A DNA stretch of 64,000 bases from Candidatus Kirkpatrickella diaphorinae (GCF_025736875.1 NZ_CP107052.1:856001-920000), one strand, 5' to 3'. Positions 43,701 through 53,153 are shown, counted from the stretch's first letter. Made by a program: numbers and translations. Notes: generated by a model not told the origin, from the sequence alone.

Positions 43701-44973
43701 CGCCATTGATCTGAAAGATGCGATGCGCGATTTTAAGATGCACCGGCCTGCCGCGCGCCGTCGGCTGAAAAGTCGCGTTCATGATGATCGGGTCCGCCTC
43801 AAATGGATGCGTCGGCAACGCATTGACTCGGAGTTGATCGATCTGGGTGCGAAGTGACAGTATTTCCGCTTTGCTGGTAGCGGCGTGCCCGTCAAATCGC
43901 ACGTTGACCCGCCCCATTTGCGCCGCTGCGCTTGTCAGGCGGTTGATGGTCACTTCTCCCTGCCCGAGCGGCGCAAGAAACGGCCCGTGTAAATGGATTG
44001 ACCCCGTCAAAGACTGCCAGCCTGCCGCAGATGCAAACTGCATGGCGCCGATATGCGCGTCCAGATCGAGCTTCGCTTTCCGGGCAGGGAGATTCAACAG
44101 AGCCTGACCCGCAATGCGCCCATCTCCAAATTTCGCATCCAATGTTGCGGCGAGATTTTTATGTGGCCCCGCTGCATCCAGATTCAGGCTGAAAGGCACA
44201 GCCCGCGGTTGGGTGATAAGCCGCGCCAGAAACGCATTGGCGGGGTCCGCCGCATCAAGATGAAGGTTCAAGCGCCGGGATGCGTTCTTCACACAAAGCC
44301 TCAAATGGCCTGGCTGATCAAGGCGCGTGACATTCAACCCGAGTTGCAGTTTTGGCAAATGTCCAGGGTCCACGCCATCAAGCAATTGCGCGAGATTCGT
44401 GATGCGCGCCTGGCCCTGCACGGAAAAACGTGCCGCCATACCGGCGAGAGGTGCCCCGATCTCAAGCGTCAGCACGTCAAGCCGACGCAGCCGGATGGCA
44501 AGGTGCAGATATCCCGGCGATGATGCAGAAGCGTCCGATGTCGTCACGGCGGCTTCATCCGAGACGGGCATCCGGGAAAGTGAGACGGATTGCGCCTGGA
44601 CATCATCGATTTTGACCCGCATATGCAGCAGGGCCAGCGGATGCCAGCGTAACGTGACGCGATCCGCCGTGAACCAGACGCCCTGCTTATCCCTCAGATT
44701 AAGATGCGCGAGAGAGATTTTAGTCGGGAAGCGGCCTGAAAACCCTGAAATATCGACCATGCCGCCCGTTAGAGACGGCACCTGCCTCTCAACGAATTGA
44801 CGGCCAAAGGATGTGTTGATGACGCAGATTACCCCCACCAAACCCAGAACCACGCATAAGAGCGATGCCATCATGGCGAAACACAGAAATCGCCCGATTT
44901 TACGGGCTTTCGAAAGGGGAGCCTTGTCGGAACCTGACGGCCCGCGGCGCTTGCTGACGTTAGAACCAGACAT
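40753..44973 (-). CDS. tamB: TamB, inner-membrane component of the translocation and assembly module
   Basis: A 1406-residue AsmA-like/DUF490 protein. One N-terminal membrane helix (about 25-50) is followed by more than 1000 residues of repeating beta strands that form a periplasm-spanning lipid-binding groove. The conserved C-terminal domain includes NIEGSFDMRRGYFNLAGV, DPSLDFRAD and FPRDQVLAMLLFG. It works with TamA in outer-membrane protein insertion and in phospholipid transport to the outer membrane. The ATG overlaps the tamA stop (TGATG), so the two are translationally coupled. A longer start at 45009 would lie inside tamA. Confidence 0.93.
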   Translation of the reverse strand: MSGSNVSKRRGPSGSDKAPLSKARKIGRFLCFAMMASLLCVVLGLVGVICVINTSFGRQFVERQVPSLTGGMVDISGFSGRFPTKISLAHLNLRDKQGVWFTADRVTLRWHPLALLHMRVKIDDVQAQSVSLSRMPVSDEAAVTTSDASASSPGYLHLAIRLRRLDVLTLEIGAPLAGMAARFSVQGQARITNLAQLLDGVDPGHLPKLQLGLNVTRLDQPGHLRLCVKNASRRLNLHLDAADPANAFLARLITQPRAVPFSLNLDAAGPHKNLAATLDAKFGDGRIAGQALLNLPARKAKLDLDAHIGAMQFASAAGWQSLTGSIHLHGPFLAPLGQGEVTINRLTSAAAQMGRVNVRFDGHAATSKAEILSLRTQIDQLRVNALPTHPFEADPIIMNATFQPTARGRPVHLKIAHRIFQINGDAETQPSLKGHITYALPDLSPFAALAALKMAGHLDGKAQFAWSGTSSDTASLMDDTQISISEAPRTWEGMVQGLTKLHLSLKQKSESGKPVYHLDDLAIMNPHLNVQASGSAGLQPGQKLQLGLKVKLPQLKNAAPDLRGYADLDATLDGKIDDFSLSSELKSAIGLHKAADGHITLSTAFKHLPSRPEGFVKASGTLDSAPLDLVSHLASDENGGHHFTLERLTWRGVKGHADMRLGAHKIFPVGNAQIEIADLNHFSALAGQALAGRAALKVATQDGAAGHQQHVDAVLNGRISSPSFQLGGLNLTAYVTDPETNPKVSARLKLDQIKTGTITGAASAQLSGPPDDLHLNLRSHFDPFFGADLDLSSDVTADLTKQLAHITKLNAHLKDDALRLTKPLLVTWGARTGADNISLSLAKPGMAPASLTGHAFISPKLSVQMALKNLRPAFASPFASSLDIDGVLSATAQLEGSTAAPQGRVSLLADHLHALSGDAAALPSATIKAIGDIKGDNLQLQASARAGNDLDMRVEGTAPLSATGNLNLATRGQIDLRIADAITGAGGMAVQGRVMTDLQAKGTVQKPQISGAVTLKDVAFSGYAQGLSVHGINGRIVSVNNQLVLQDIVGRAGEGEIGISGSVGVLEPGMPLDISVNARKARPISSELITAVIDASLRAKGKLSEAMDLSGKVKLDTVTVNIPDSVPASIPKLNVIWPNQKVSRDAAQGNGGMKINLDLEVASPGSFYVRGHGLDAEMMGTLHINGTAASPNIEGSFDMRRGYFNLAGVNLNFSHGVVGFNGSGVEHQLDPSLDFRADRNVQGTTASLVVSGYASAPKIDFTSSPSFPRDQVLAMLLFGSMTPQLTTSQMASLATALAQIAGGSGGFDPLTKIRGLLGLDRLAVGGGSGVADGGASVEAGKYITKGVYVGAKQATQGSGTQAQVQVDLTKRLKLNTTVGTGGQITGFTTPENDPGSSVGLSYGLDY

Positions 44974-46940
44974 CAGAAAGTCTCCCCCAGACCGACATAG
45001 AACTCCCATTTATCGCCGTTACGAGGGCGGTTCATCGGCAGGGCAAAATCCAGTCTTACAGGGCCGATGGGGGTGTAATAGCGCACGCCAGCGCCATAAC
45101 CAACGCGCACCGTCCCTTGAAAAGGGCGGCTCCCTTCACCGACCTGCCCTGCATCGACAAAGGCCGCAACGCCGAATTTCTGCATCACGCGCTGTCTGAA
45201 TTCCACCGTCCCTGCATCAAGCGATGTGCCGCCTACCGCATATTTCCCCTGTTGCGGGCCGATGCCCTGATAGCGGAAGCCACGCACAGTTGCCGGTCCG
45301 CCTGCATAGAGGCGCTGATCCGGCGGGATCTGAAAAACCGAGGCCCCCTGAACGCTGCCGACAATGCCACGTATCGCAATGATGGAGCGCCCCGGCTTCG
45401 TCAGTCCCAGTCGATGGAGGTCGAAATAATGTGAGATGCTCGCACTCATGATGGTGAAAAAGGAATTGCCGTGCTCAAACGATTCCGACGGCGTGACGGT
45501 GATATTGGCGCGGATGCCGTGGGTTGCGGGTTCAATCGGGTTGCTCACCTCCGTGCTGTCATAGGTCGCACTGAGCGGAATGGACGCGATGAAATAATCA
45601 TTCACCGCGCCAAACTGGCGGATTTTTTCCTGCTCGACGGAAAGGCTGGCGCCAATATTCCAATAGCGACTCAAATTGCGTGAGATGCCGCCCCGGATGA
45701 TCAAAGCTGTTTGATGATAGGAATAAAGGAGTTGCTTTACACCTTCGACACGCAGGCTGAGATTTTGCTGCCGTCGCAGAAAGTCCGGCTTGAGCAGATC
45801 CGTGTAAAAATCATAGCCCAGCCCCTGCTGGGCGGAGCCACCGAGCCCGGTCATCAGAGCTGTCACCTTCAGCCGCTCTGCCCCGCCAAAGAGGTTGCGA
45901 TGCGTCCAATCCACACCGGCGCGCCCACCCAGGTCGGTTGAGTAACCTGCCTGACCCGCAATATTCCGCGCCTTCGATTCCTGGAGCTTGATGACAACCG
46001 GCATTGCTTGCTGAAGCCCATGTTGCGGTCGCGCGAGGGTCACTAAAGGCGGTTCATTCTTCGCCCCGACATAGGAGAAAATCCCCGTATCAACGATATC
46101 CTGACGCGCGGCCTCGATTTTTGAGGGTCGATATAATTCTCCCTCATGGAGTTGCAGCCGGTTTTTGAGAAAGGAAAGCCGCGTGCGCTTCATGCCGGCG
46201 AAAGTGATGGGACCAATTGCCACAATCGGCCCCTCATAGACCGTCAGTTTGAGGTTGAGCGTTTTGGCAGACTTATCCACCATGGCAATGGGCGCATCCA
46301 CCCGCGCTTGCGCATGTCCTGTCTCAAGCAGACCATGCAGCAGGCGCCCCTGCGCCGCCAGAACATCCTCGGCAATCGCGGGCTGACCGGGCTTCAGCCC
46401 GAAACGCGCCTGCGCGTCTTGCGGCAGCGTCATGGGCTGACCCCAGGCGACACCCTCCGCCGCCGGACCCTCTGCCTTCCCGGCCTCACCCTTTTCAGGT
46501 GGGAGGGGAAGGTAAAACCCGATCGTCCCGATTTTGAAAACATCGCCTTTAACGACTGAAATCCTGATGTGACGCTGACTTTCCTGACCCGCTGCACGGA
46601 GATAATCGAACAAATGAGGGTCTTTCGCGTCGATCGGTGCCTTGTCCGCCAATGACACAGTGATAATGACCTGACCATCGTAATAGCCGCGACTTTGCAG
46701 CGCCTCACTGATATTGCGATAATCCGACCTCAAGCGGGCGATGAACGCGAAATCACCCGGATATTTCGCCTTCTGCAACGAGATGAGGAGGGATGACGCC
46801 GTTACAAGCGGGTCAAGAGCGTCATCACCTGAAGGTTTGACATCAACTTCATAGCCCGAAACGTCCCGCCCCTCAGCAAGGCCGATCATTAAGCTCGATA
46901 TCAACAGAACTCTCAGAAAATGTCGCAAATAGGCTTTCAA
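44973..46940 (-). CDS. tamA: TamA, Omp85-family outer-membrane component
   Basis: A 655-residue outer-membrane protein with a signal peptide (about 1-24), POTRA repeats in the N-terminal half (for example GPITFAGMKRTRLSFLKNR) and a C-terminal 16-strand Omp85 barrel containing YAGGPATVRGFRYQGIGP and the ending WEFYVGLGETF with a terminal phenylalanine. It helps assemble autotransporters and other barrels together with TamB. The start is TTG at 46940 with GGGAAG 5 bases upstream. The segment near 165 is rich in proline, alanine and glutamate, a linker between POTRAs. Confidence 0.93.
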   Translation of the reverse strand: MKAYLRHFLRVLLISSLMIGLAEGRDVSGYEVDVKPSGDDALDPLVTASSLLISLQKAKYPGDFAFIARLRSDYRNISEALQSRGYYDGQVIITVSLADKAPIDAKDPHLFDYLRAAGQESQRHIRISVVKGDVFKIGTIGFYLPLPPEKGEAGKAEGPAAEGVAWGQPMTLPQDAQARFGLKPGQPAIAEDVLAAQGRLLHGLLETGHAQARVDAPIAMVDKSAKTLNLKLTVYEGPIVAIGPITFAGMKRTRLSFLKNRLQLHEGELYRPSKIEAARQDIVDTGIFSYVGAKNEPPLVTLARPQHGLQQAMPVVIKLQESKARNIAGQAGYSTDLGGRAGVDWTHRNLFGGAERLKVTALMTGLGGSAQQGLGYDFYTDLLKPDFLRRQQNLSLRVEGVKQLLYSYHQTALIIRGGISRNLSRYWNIGASLSVEQEKIRQFGAVNDYFIASIPLSATYDSTEVSNPIEPATHGIRANITVTPSESFEHGNSFFTIMSASISHYFDLHRLGLTKPGRSIIAIRGIVGSVQGASVFQIPPDQRLYAGGPATVRGFRYQGIGPQQGKYAVGGTSLDAGTVEFRQRVMQKFGVAAFVDAGQVGEGSRPFQGTVRVGYGAGVRYYTPIGPVRLDFALPMNRPRNGDKWEFYVGLGETF

Positions 46941-47290
46941 AGCGTCTTCCCGGGTATGCGATGAGCGTGGTCGGTTTTTAATCGTTGCGTATCTGTCAGA
47001 GAAAAATGGCGAATTTTCGTCACGAATGCGGAGGTTAACGCTTTTGTCGGATCTTCTGCAAAGATCAATCCCTCAGCCTGCCGTGACGCCGATGGACGGG
47101 AAGGTAATGAACCTTCTCCAGCATATAAGGTTGAATCTTGAGAGTTGTCACCCGCCCGGATTGTGCATAAAGTCGTACCTGATCCCAAGACACCGCCGGA
47201 ACGGGCACGCGTAAAGGCGGTAACCGAAAACGAAAGAATCGTTTTGAGACCCATGCAAGATTTTCTCGGCTCGGCCCGTTCATCAGTTGT
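46941..47290. other. 350-base divergent gap between tamA and plsC
   Basis: This must contain the promoters of both neighbours. Two minus-strand frames overlap here: one from 47254 to 46937 (105 codons, ending as TTGA on the tamA start) and one from 47283 to 47065 (72 codons). Neither resembles a family I know or has a good ribosome-binding site, so I leave the gap uncalled. Confidence 0.4.
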
Positions 47291-48316
47291 GTGTCCCCTC
47301 TGATGCCTCATCGAGAAGAAACGCCCCCTCCCATTGCCAGCGCGCCGCCACCGGGCCCGTCGCCGGTTGCGAAATATGGCGTGCGACATACGTTTTCAGC
47401 CCGGCTCCGGTCCATTTACCGCATTGCGGAGGCACTTCTCCTGACCGGGCTGATGGCGATCCCCCAATCCGTTCTCATTCGCTTTGATGGCTGGGGGAAG
47501 ATCTGGGTCGCACGGGTTTACTGGGCAACAATCTGCCGTATTCTGGGCCTTGAAGTCCGCATCATCGGCACGCTCGCTGGCAAAAAGCGAGATCGCAAAG
47601 CCGTGGAACGCGGGGAAAAGCCGGTTATCTTCGTCGCCAATCACTGCTCATGGCTTGATATCCCCGTCGCGGGCGGGGCGCTGCCGACGGTTTTCGTAGC
47701 CAAGCAGCAGATTGCGGAATGGCCCGTCATCGGCACGCTCGCCCGGCTTGGACGCACGATTTTTGTCAGCCGACAACGCAATAATACGGGGCGGGAGCTT
47801 TATGATATGTCGTCACGCCTGCGGGCGGGTGATAATCTGATCTTATTCCCGGAAGGCACGTCTTCTGACGGGCGCGATGTCCTGCCATTCATGTCCTCCT
47901 TCTTTGCAGTCGCGAAGCCAACGGGCAAAACGGATGAGGCATCCCTTCCGCCCCCCGTGCTGATACAGCCTGTCTCCATCGTTTATGACGGGTTGAATGG
48001 CCGCGATGTCGGGCGGGAGGATTGTGAGATTTTTGCGTGGTATGGGGATATGGATCTGGCGCCCCACATCTGGCAGGTGACACGATGGCGCCGGATGCGG
48101 GCCAGCATCTTGCTGCATCCACCTATCGATCCGACCGATTACCCGGATCGGAAAAGCCTTTCCGCCGCTGTTTATGACGTTGTGGCCCGCGGCGTGCGCC
48201 ATCTGCATGAGGGTCGTGACGGCCTGCCTGAACCTTCGGAAGCCGCAAAGCCTGCCGCGCAAAAGCGGGCAAAGCCGCGTGAGATGACTCAGGCATTTGC
48301 GGATAATCAGGTTTAG
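47291..48316 (+). CDS. plsC: 1-acyl-sn-glycerol-3-phosphate acyltransferase (PlsC family)
   Basis: A 341-residue membrane-associated acyltransferase making phosphatidic acid or a related lipid. The HX4D motif is NHCSWLDIP (about 117-125), and LFPEGTSSDG (about 188-197) is the glycerol-phosphate binding block. A hydrophobic segment near 37-60 anchors it. The C-terminal about 40 residues are basic and proline/alanine-rich. GTG at 47291 or ATG at 47303 may be the start; no clear ribosome-binding site decides. The ornithine-lipid acyltransferase OlsA is an alternative identity. Confidence 0.87.
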   Translation: MSPLMPHREETPPPIASAPPPGPSPVAKYGVRHTFSARLRSIYRIAEALLLTGLMAIPQSVLIRFDGWGKIWVARVYWATICRILGLEVRIIGTLAGKKRDRKAVERGEKPVIFVANHCSWLDIPVAGGALPTVFVAKQQIAEWPVIGTLARLGRTIFVSRQRNNTGRELYDMSSRLRAGDNLILFPEGTSSDGRDVLPFMSSFFAVAKPTGKTDEASLPPPVLIQPVSIVYDGLNGRDVGREDCEIFAWYGDMDLAPHIWQVTRWRRMRASILLHPPIDPTDYPDRKSLSAAVYDVVARGVRHLHEGRDGLPEPSEAAKPAAQKRAKPREMTQAFADNQV

Positions 48317-48479
48317 ATTCCCGTCATCCAGTCTCCTCCAACATGCACACATAAGTTGTGAAGCGACAAAATATTGGATTCCGGGCGTGAAGGCGCTATA
48401 ACGCGCTCTGATCTCACCTGCTGCATCTTTTTGACCGATCAACCTGCCCGTGGGATGCAGTCATCCGGAACATTATTGA

Positions 48480-49889
48480 GTGGCGATTGCCCTGACACAC
48501 ATGACTGATCACCCCGCGACGACGACAAAGCTGAAGAACCTGCATGTCATCACTTGGGGGTGTCAGATGAATGTCTATGACAGTGCGCGCATGGAAGATG
48601 TTCTCCGCCCGCTCGGCTATCGCCCTGTGTCACAGGTTGAGCATGCTGATATGGTCATTCTCAATACCTGCCACATCCGGGAACGTGCGACGGAAAAAGT
48701 GTTTTCAGAGCTTGGCCTGCTGAAGAAAATCCGTGAGGACCGCCTTGCCCAGGGGCATGATCGCATGGTGATCGCCGTGGCGGGATGCGTCGCCCAGGCG
48801 GAAGGGGCTGAGATTATTCATCGCGCCCCCTATGTTGATATCGTATTCGGCCCTCAGACTTATCACCGCCTGCCCGAAATGGTCGCGCGCGCAGCCCGCG
48901 CCGGGGGCCACGTCATTGAAACTGATTTTCCAGTCGATATGAAGTTCGACTTCCTACCGGCGGAAGCCGCGCCGCAAACGCCGGAAAATCTCTCTGCTTT
49001 CCTGACGATTCAGGAGGGATGCGATAAATTCTGTTCCTTCTGCGTCGTGCCTTATACGCGCGGGGCTGAATCCAGCCGCAATGTGGCATCCATCCTGACG
49101 GAAGCCCGGCAGATGGCCCGCAATGGCGTACGGGAGCTGACCCTTCTGGGCCAGAACGTCAATGCCTATCACGGTCTCGACGCGCAGGGTGCAACGGCGG
49201 ATCTGCCCCAACTTGTCCGGGCCTTATCCCGGATTGAGGGAATTGCCCGCATCCGTTACACCACCTCCCACCCGAGGGATGTGACGCAAAGCCTTATTGA
49301 TGCCCATCGGGATGAGGCGGCGCTGATGCCATTCCTGCATTTACCGGTTCAATCAGGGTCCGACCGTGTCCTCAAAGCGATGAATCGCGGCCATACGGCG
49401 GATGAATATCGCGACATCATCCGACGCTTCCGCGCGGCAAGGCCGGACCTCTCTATTTCGTCCGATTTTATCGTCGGCCACCCGGGTGAGACGGATGCTG
49501 ATTTTGAGGCGACTCTGGCGCTGATCCGTGATGTCGGCTTCGCGCAGGCTTACACATTCAAATATTCTCCGCGCCCCGGCACGCCTGCATCCGCGGCGGA
49601 TTTCCAGGTGGATGAAGCGGTCAAGGATGCGCGGTTGCAGATCGTGCAGAAACTGATCCGCGCGCAGCAGGATGCCTTCAATGGGGCGCTGGTCGGGCGG
49701 GACGTTGCCGTGCTGCTGACGCATAAAGGTCGTAAACCCGGACAGGTCGTAGGACGTTCACCCTACCAGCAACCCGTCATTATCGACGCGCCGGAACATA
49801 TGATCGGGCGTATCGTAACAGTTCGGATTCTGCATACCCTCACCAACTCCCTGGCGGGGGAACTTATCCGGGAGACTATCTGCGCTTGA
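48480..49889 (+). CDS. miaB: tRNA 2-methylthio-N6-isopentenyladenosine synthase MiaB
   Basis: A 469-residue radical-SAM methylthiotransferase acting on A37 of tRNAs reading UNN codons. Three N-terminal cysteines (WGCQMN, NTCHIRER, VAGCVAQAEG) hold the auxiliary cluster, and CDKFCSFCVVPYTRG holds the radical-SAM cluster; a TRAM domain ends the protein. GTG at 48480 has a GGAA upstream; ATG at 48501 is the alternative. It begins the miaB-phoH-ybeY-corC run, overlapping phoH at TTGA. Confidence 0.95.
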   Translation: MAIALTHMTDHPATTTKLKNLHVITWGCQMNVYDSARMEDVLRPLGYRPVSQVEHADMVILNTCHIRERATEKVFSELGLLKKIREDRLAQGHDRMVIAVAGCVAQAEGAEIIHRAPYVDIVFGPQTYHRLPEMVARAARAGGHVIETDFPVDMKFDFLPAEAAPQTPENLSAFLTIQEGCDKFCSFCVVPYTRGAESSRNVASILTEARQMARNGVRELTLLGQNVNAYHGLDAQGATADLPQLVRALSRIEGIARIRYTTSHPRDVTQSLIDAHRDEAALMPFLHLPVQSGSDRVLKAMNRGHTADEYRDIIRRFRAARPDLSISSDFIVGHPGETDADFEATLALIRDVGFAQAYTFKYSPRPGTPASAADFQVDEAVKDARLQIVQKLIRAQQDAFNGALVGRDVAVLLTHKGRKPGQVVGRSPYQQPVIIDAPEHMIGRIVTVRILHTLTNSLAGELIRETICA

Positions 49890-50995
49890 GCGAATTTTCT
49901 TCACTCCGCAACCCGCTTCCTCACGAGCATTCCAACCCCCAGACTGAAAATTGGCCGACAACAGCCGAGAGAGCCGACACGAAGCACAAGGCGTCGATCA
50001 GGTTCGACAATAACAGCTCTCTGCAACGCGTCCTCGGCCAGTATGATCAGCACCTTCCGATTATCGAGGAAGGTTTTCAGGTCAAATTAGCCTGTCGCGG
50101 CAATAAAGTGGCGATTTCCGGCAAACAGCAGGATGTGGCCCGCGCCCAATCCGCTCTTCTTACCCTTTACAATAAGTCGGAACTGGGCGCCCAGCCCGAT
50201 AGCGCGATGGTGGCCGCCATCGTGCGCATGGTCAGTGCGGCACCACCCGCAGAAGACGGGTCACTGTCCGACCTGCCCCAGCCTGACGCATATCTCGATA
50301 ATCTTCCGCAGATCCGCACACGACGCGGTGAGGTTGCACCCCGCTCACCCGGTCAGACGGATTACATGCGTCGGCTTCAAACCGGGGAACTCGTGTTCGG
50401 CGTTGGCCCGGCAGGCACGGGTAAAACCTATCTGGCCGTTGCCCAGGGCGTTGCCATGTTAACGGCAGGCAAGGTCGAACGCATCATCCTGTCACGCCCC
50501 GCTGTCGAAGCGGGTGAGCGCCTCGGCTTCCTCCCCGGTGACATGCGGGAAAAAATCGACCCGTATCTGCGCCCGCTTTATGACGCCCTGCACGACATGC
50601 TGCCCGCGGATCAGGTCGTGCGACGCCTGTCGAGCGGGGAAATTGAGGTGGCCCCTCTCGCCTTCATGCGGGGCCGCACTTTGTCTCATGCTTTTGTGAT
50701 ACTGGATGAAGCCCAGAATACGACCTGCGCCCAGATGAAGATGTTTCTCACCCGCCTCGGCCATGGGACACGCATGGTGGTGACGGGTGATCTCAGCCAG
50801 GTTGACCTTCCCGCTGGCGTCAAATCGGGCCTGCGCGACGCGATTGAGACGTTGAACGGGGTCGACGGCGTCCATGTCATCAAGCTTGAATCGCGCGATG
50901 TTGTGCGGCACCCTCTGGTTGGGCGCATCGTCGATGCTTATGATAAAGCCCACCCTGCGCAAAATTATGCGCAGCGCCATCAACCACCCTCTTAG
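49886..50995 (+). CDS. ybeZ: PhoH-like ATPase (YbeZ)
   Basis: A 369-residue cytoplasmic ATPase with Walker A GPAGTGKTYLA (about 174-184) and Walker B FVILDEAQN, and SRPAVEAGERLGFLPGD as the family signature. It partners YbeY in rRNA maturation and ribosome quality control. The likely start is a TTG that overlaps the miaB stop as TTGA. The first about 45 residues are polar and poorly conserved. Confidence 0.93.
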   Translation: MSEFSSLRNPLPHEHSNPQTENWPTTAERADTKHKASIRFDNNSSLQRVLGQYDQHLPIIEEGFQVKLACRGNKVAISGKQQDVARAQSALLTLYNKSELGAQPDSAMVAAIVRMVSAAPPAEDGSLSDLPQPDAYLDNLPQIRTRRGEVAPRSPGQTDYMRRLQTGELVFGVGPAGTGKTYLAVAQGVAMLTAGKVERIILSRPAVEAGERLGFLPGDMREKIDPYLRPLYDALHDMLPADQVVRRLSSGEIEVAPLAFMRGRTLSHAFVILDEAQNTTCAQMKMFLTRLGHGTRMVVTGDLSQVDLPAGVKSGLRDAIETLNGVDGVHVIKLESRDVVRHPLVGRIVDAYDKAHPAQNYAQRHQPPS

Positions 50996-51002
50996 GAACA
51001 AG

Positions 51003-51533
51003 ATGGAACCTCCACCTTCCAGGCAGGACGATCATCACGCCCCTCCGCCGGGGCAACATCATAACAATGCTCCTTGCGACAGCGATATCATCGTTCAGGA
51101 CCGCCGATGGCACGCCGCCGTGCCGCGCCTTGAAATGCAGCTCAGGCGCGCCATCAACCTGTCCGCATGGATGACCCACCGGCCTTATCACCCGACCATT
51201 CTCCTGACAAATGACCGCGCCGTTAAAACGCTCAACGCGCTTTATCGCGGGCGGAACAAGCCGACGAATGTTCTCACTTTCGAGGCTTCCGGGTCCTTAG
51301 GCGATGGCGACATCGCGCTGGCCTTTGAGACGATCCGACGTGAGGCATCATCCAGCAATAAGGGCTTTACGGCGCATATGCTGCATTTGCTGATACATGG
51401 CATTCTGCATCTTGCAGGGCATGACCATTTATATGCCGGTGAAGCCCGACGGATGGAGCAGGCTGAAACCCGCATTTTGGCCCGATTGGGTGTCGCCAAT
51501 CCCTGGCGCGTGAGTGAGAAGGGCTGGCGATGA
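51003..51533 (+). CDS. ybeY: Endoribonuclease YbeY (16S rRNA maturation)
   Basis: A 176-residue metalloprotein that trims 16S rRNA and takes part in ribosome quality control. The zinc motif HGILHLAGHDH is intact. AGGAA lies just before the ATG at 51003; the open frame runs back to 50874 but only as a shadow of ybeZ. A histidine- and proline-rich N-terminal tail of about 30 residues is not part of the core. It overlaps corC by 4 bases. Confidence 0.94.
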   Translation: MEPPPSRQDDHHAPPPGQHHNNAPCDSDIIVQDRRWHAAVPRLEMQLRRAINLSAWMTHRPYHPTILLTNDRAVKTLNALYRGRNKPTNVLTFEASGSLGDGDIALAFETIRREASSSNKGFTAHMLHLLIHGILHLAGHDHLYAGEARRMEQAETRILARLGVANPWRVSEKGWR

Positions 51534-52495
51534 GAGACAGGACAGGAAAAGCCAGGCCGTCATTCTGGCATCGCCTCTTTGAAAACTGGCGCGGCGGCAA
51601 TCATCGGGAAAGGGGCGTCCGTGGCTCCATCGCCGCCCTGATTGAGAAAGCCGACCATCCCGGCAATCTCGGCGCCGCGCCCGAACTTGACCGGCAGGAG
51701 CGCGCGCTTCTCTATAACGTGCTCCATCTCCGCGGAAAAACGGCAGATGATGTGATGATACCGCGTGCCGATATTGTCGCGCTCTCAGCCAGCGTGGATC
51801 ATGACGCGGCGCTTGATTTCATGCGACGGGAAAATCATTCCCGCGTGCCCGTTTTTGATGGGGAACTCGACCATATTATCGGTATGATCCACGTGAAGGA
51901 TCTGATTGCCTATCAAAATACCGGGAAGGCCTTTTCCCTCCGGGACCTGTTGCGACAGCCGCTTTTCGTCGCGCCTAAAATACCGGTTCTGGACCTGCTG
52001 CTTCAGATGCGTCAGAGGCGTACGCATCTTGCGCTGGTCATTGATGAATATGGCAGTATTGACGGGCTCGTGACGATTGAGGACCTTGTCGAGACCATCG
52101 TCGGCGAGATTTCCGATGAGCATGATGAGCCCGTTGCCCAGTCCATCGTGCGCCGACAGGATGGCACTTTCGACCTTGATGCCCGCCTGCCAGTGGAGGA
52201 GTTTGAGAAGCGATTCGGCCCGATCCTGAATGAGGCGGAACGCGAGGCGGATATTGAAACGATTGGCGGGCTTGTCTTCCGCCTCGCCGGGCATGTGCCC
52301 ATTCGCGGTGAAGTCTTCACCCATGAAGGCGGGGTGGTTTTTCGCGTTATGGATGCCGATGCACGCAACATTCGGGCGTTGCGCGCGTCAATGCCTCAAG
52401 GATGGCGTGAATCCGCCCCGGACGAGGCGCAAATTTCCAATGGCGCTTCTTTGGAAAATGATCACGCTTCGTGTCATAATACGGCATTCGAATAA
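51530..52495 (+). CDS. CorC/TlyC family CBS-domain protein
   Basis: A 321-residue protein with two CBS domains (about 65-190; MIPRADIVALSAS and IDEYGSIDGLVTIEDLVE) and a C-terminal CorC/HlyC transporter-associated domain. The membrane DUF21 region of larger relatives is missing, as in E. coli YbeX. It is linked to magnesium/cobalt efflux and ribosome homeostasis. Overlap with ybeY by ATGA fits the conserved operon. Confidence 0.92.
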   Translation: MRDRTGKARPSFWHRLFENWRGGNHRERGVRGSIAALIEKADHPGNLGAAPELDRQERALLYNVLHLRGKTADDVMIPRADIVALSASVDHDAALDFMRRENHSRVPVFDGELDHIIGMIHVKDLIAYQNTGKAFSLRDLLRQPLFVAPKIPVLDLLLQMRQRRTHLALVIDEYGSIDGLVTIEDLVETIVGEISDEHDEPVAQSIVRRQDGTFDLDARLPVEEFEKRFGPILNEAEREADIETIGGLVFRLAGHVPIRGEVFTHEGGVVFRVMDADARNIRALRASMPQGWRESAPDEAQISNGASLENDHASCHNTAFE

Positions 52496-52530
52496 GCTGT
52501 CATGCCAACTGATACCCGGAGTTCATAATA

Positions 52531-53133
52531 ATGAAGCTGACGCGCCGCTTCCTCCTCGCCGCCGCCCCGACCACTTTCTTTCTGCCGAAAGCCTTCGCTG
52601 CGGGCGGTATGCTCGCCCCGCGCCTGATGGGCAACCCTGATGCCAAGGTGAAGGTCCATGAATGGTTTTCCCTCACCTGCTATCACTGTGCAAGATTTCA
52701 GAAAGAAACCTTCCCCCGTGTCAAAGCTGAACTGATCGATACAGGCCGCATTGCCTATTATTTCCACGAATTTCCGCTCGATCAGGTCGCTCTGCTGGGG
52801 TCGATGCTCGCACTCTCCCTGCCGAATGATCGCTACATCCCCTTTTGTGAAGCGCTGCTTTCAAGCCTTGATCGCTGGGCATTCGCGCGGGATGTCGACC
52901 CAGTGCAGCAACTGCGCCAGATGGCGGCCCTTGCCGGGATTTCAGGCACCGAATTCGACCGCATCAATGCGGATAATAAATTGCGGCAGATGATCGTCGA
53001 CACACAGGATCGTGACCAGAAGCGTTACCACATTGAGGGAACGCCTTATTTCCGCTTCAACACGATCGAATATAAAGCGGAATTGCGGAGCTATGATGAC
53101 TTCCTCAAGGAAGTCAAAAAAGCCGAAGCCTGA
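52531..53133 (+). CDS. Tat-exported DsbA-like thiol:disulfide protein
   Basis: A 200-residue thioredoxin-fold protein. The twin-arginine signal LTRRFLLAAAP precedes a cleavage region at KAFA; the active site is C50-YH-C53 and IEGTPYF gives the cis-proline. It would oxidise or isomerise disulfides in periplasmic proteins, which matters for exported cytochromes and dehydrogenases. CYHC is close to the CPHC of DsbA. It directly precedes smc, 20 bases away. Confidence 0.9.
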   Translation: MKLTRRFLLAAAPTTFFLPKAFAAGGMLAPRLMGNPDAKVKVHEWFSLTCYHCARFQKETFPRVKAELIDTGRIAYYFHEFPLDQVALLGSMLALSLPNDRYIPFCEALLSSLDRWAFARDVDPVQQLRQMAALAGISGTEFDRINADNKLRQMIVDTQDRDQKRYHIEGTPYFRFNTIEYKAELRSYDDFLKEVKKAEA

Positions 53134-53153
53134 GTTAAACGGCAGCACCCGGC

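Noticed and set aside
50874-51002. Longer N-terminus for ybeY
   Set aside because: It reads the end of ybeZ in another frame; AGGAA before the ATG at 51003 gives the proper start.
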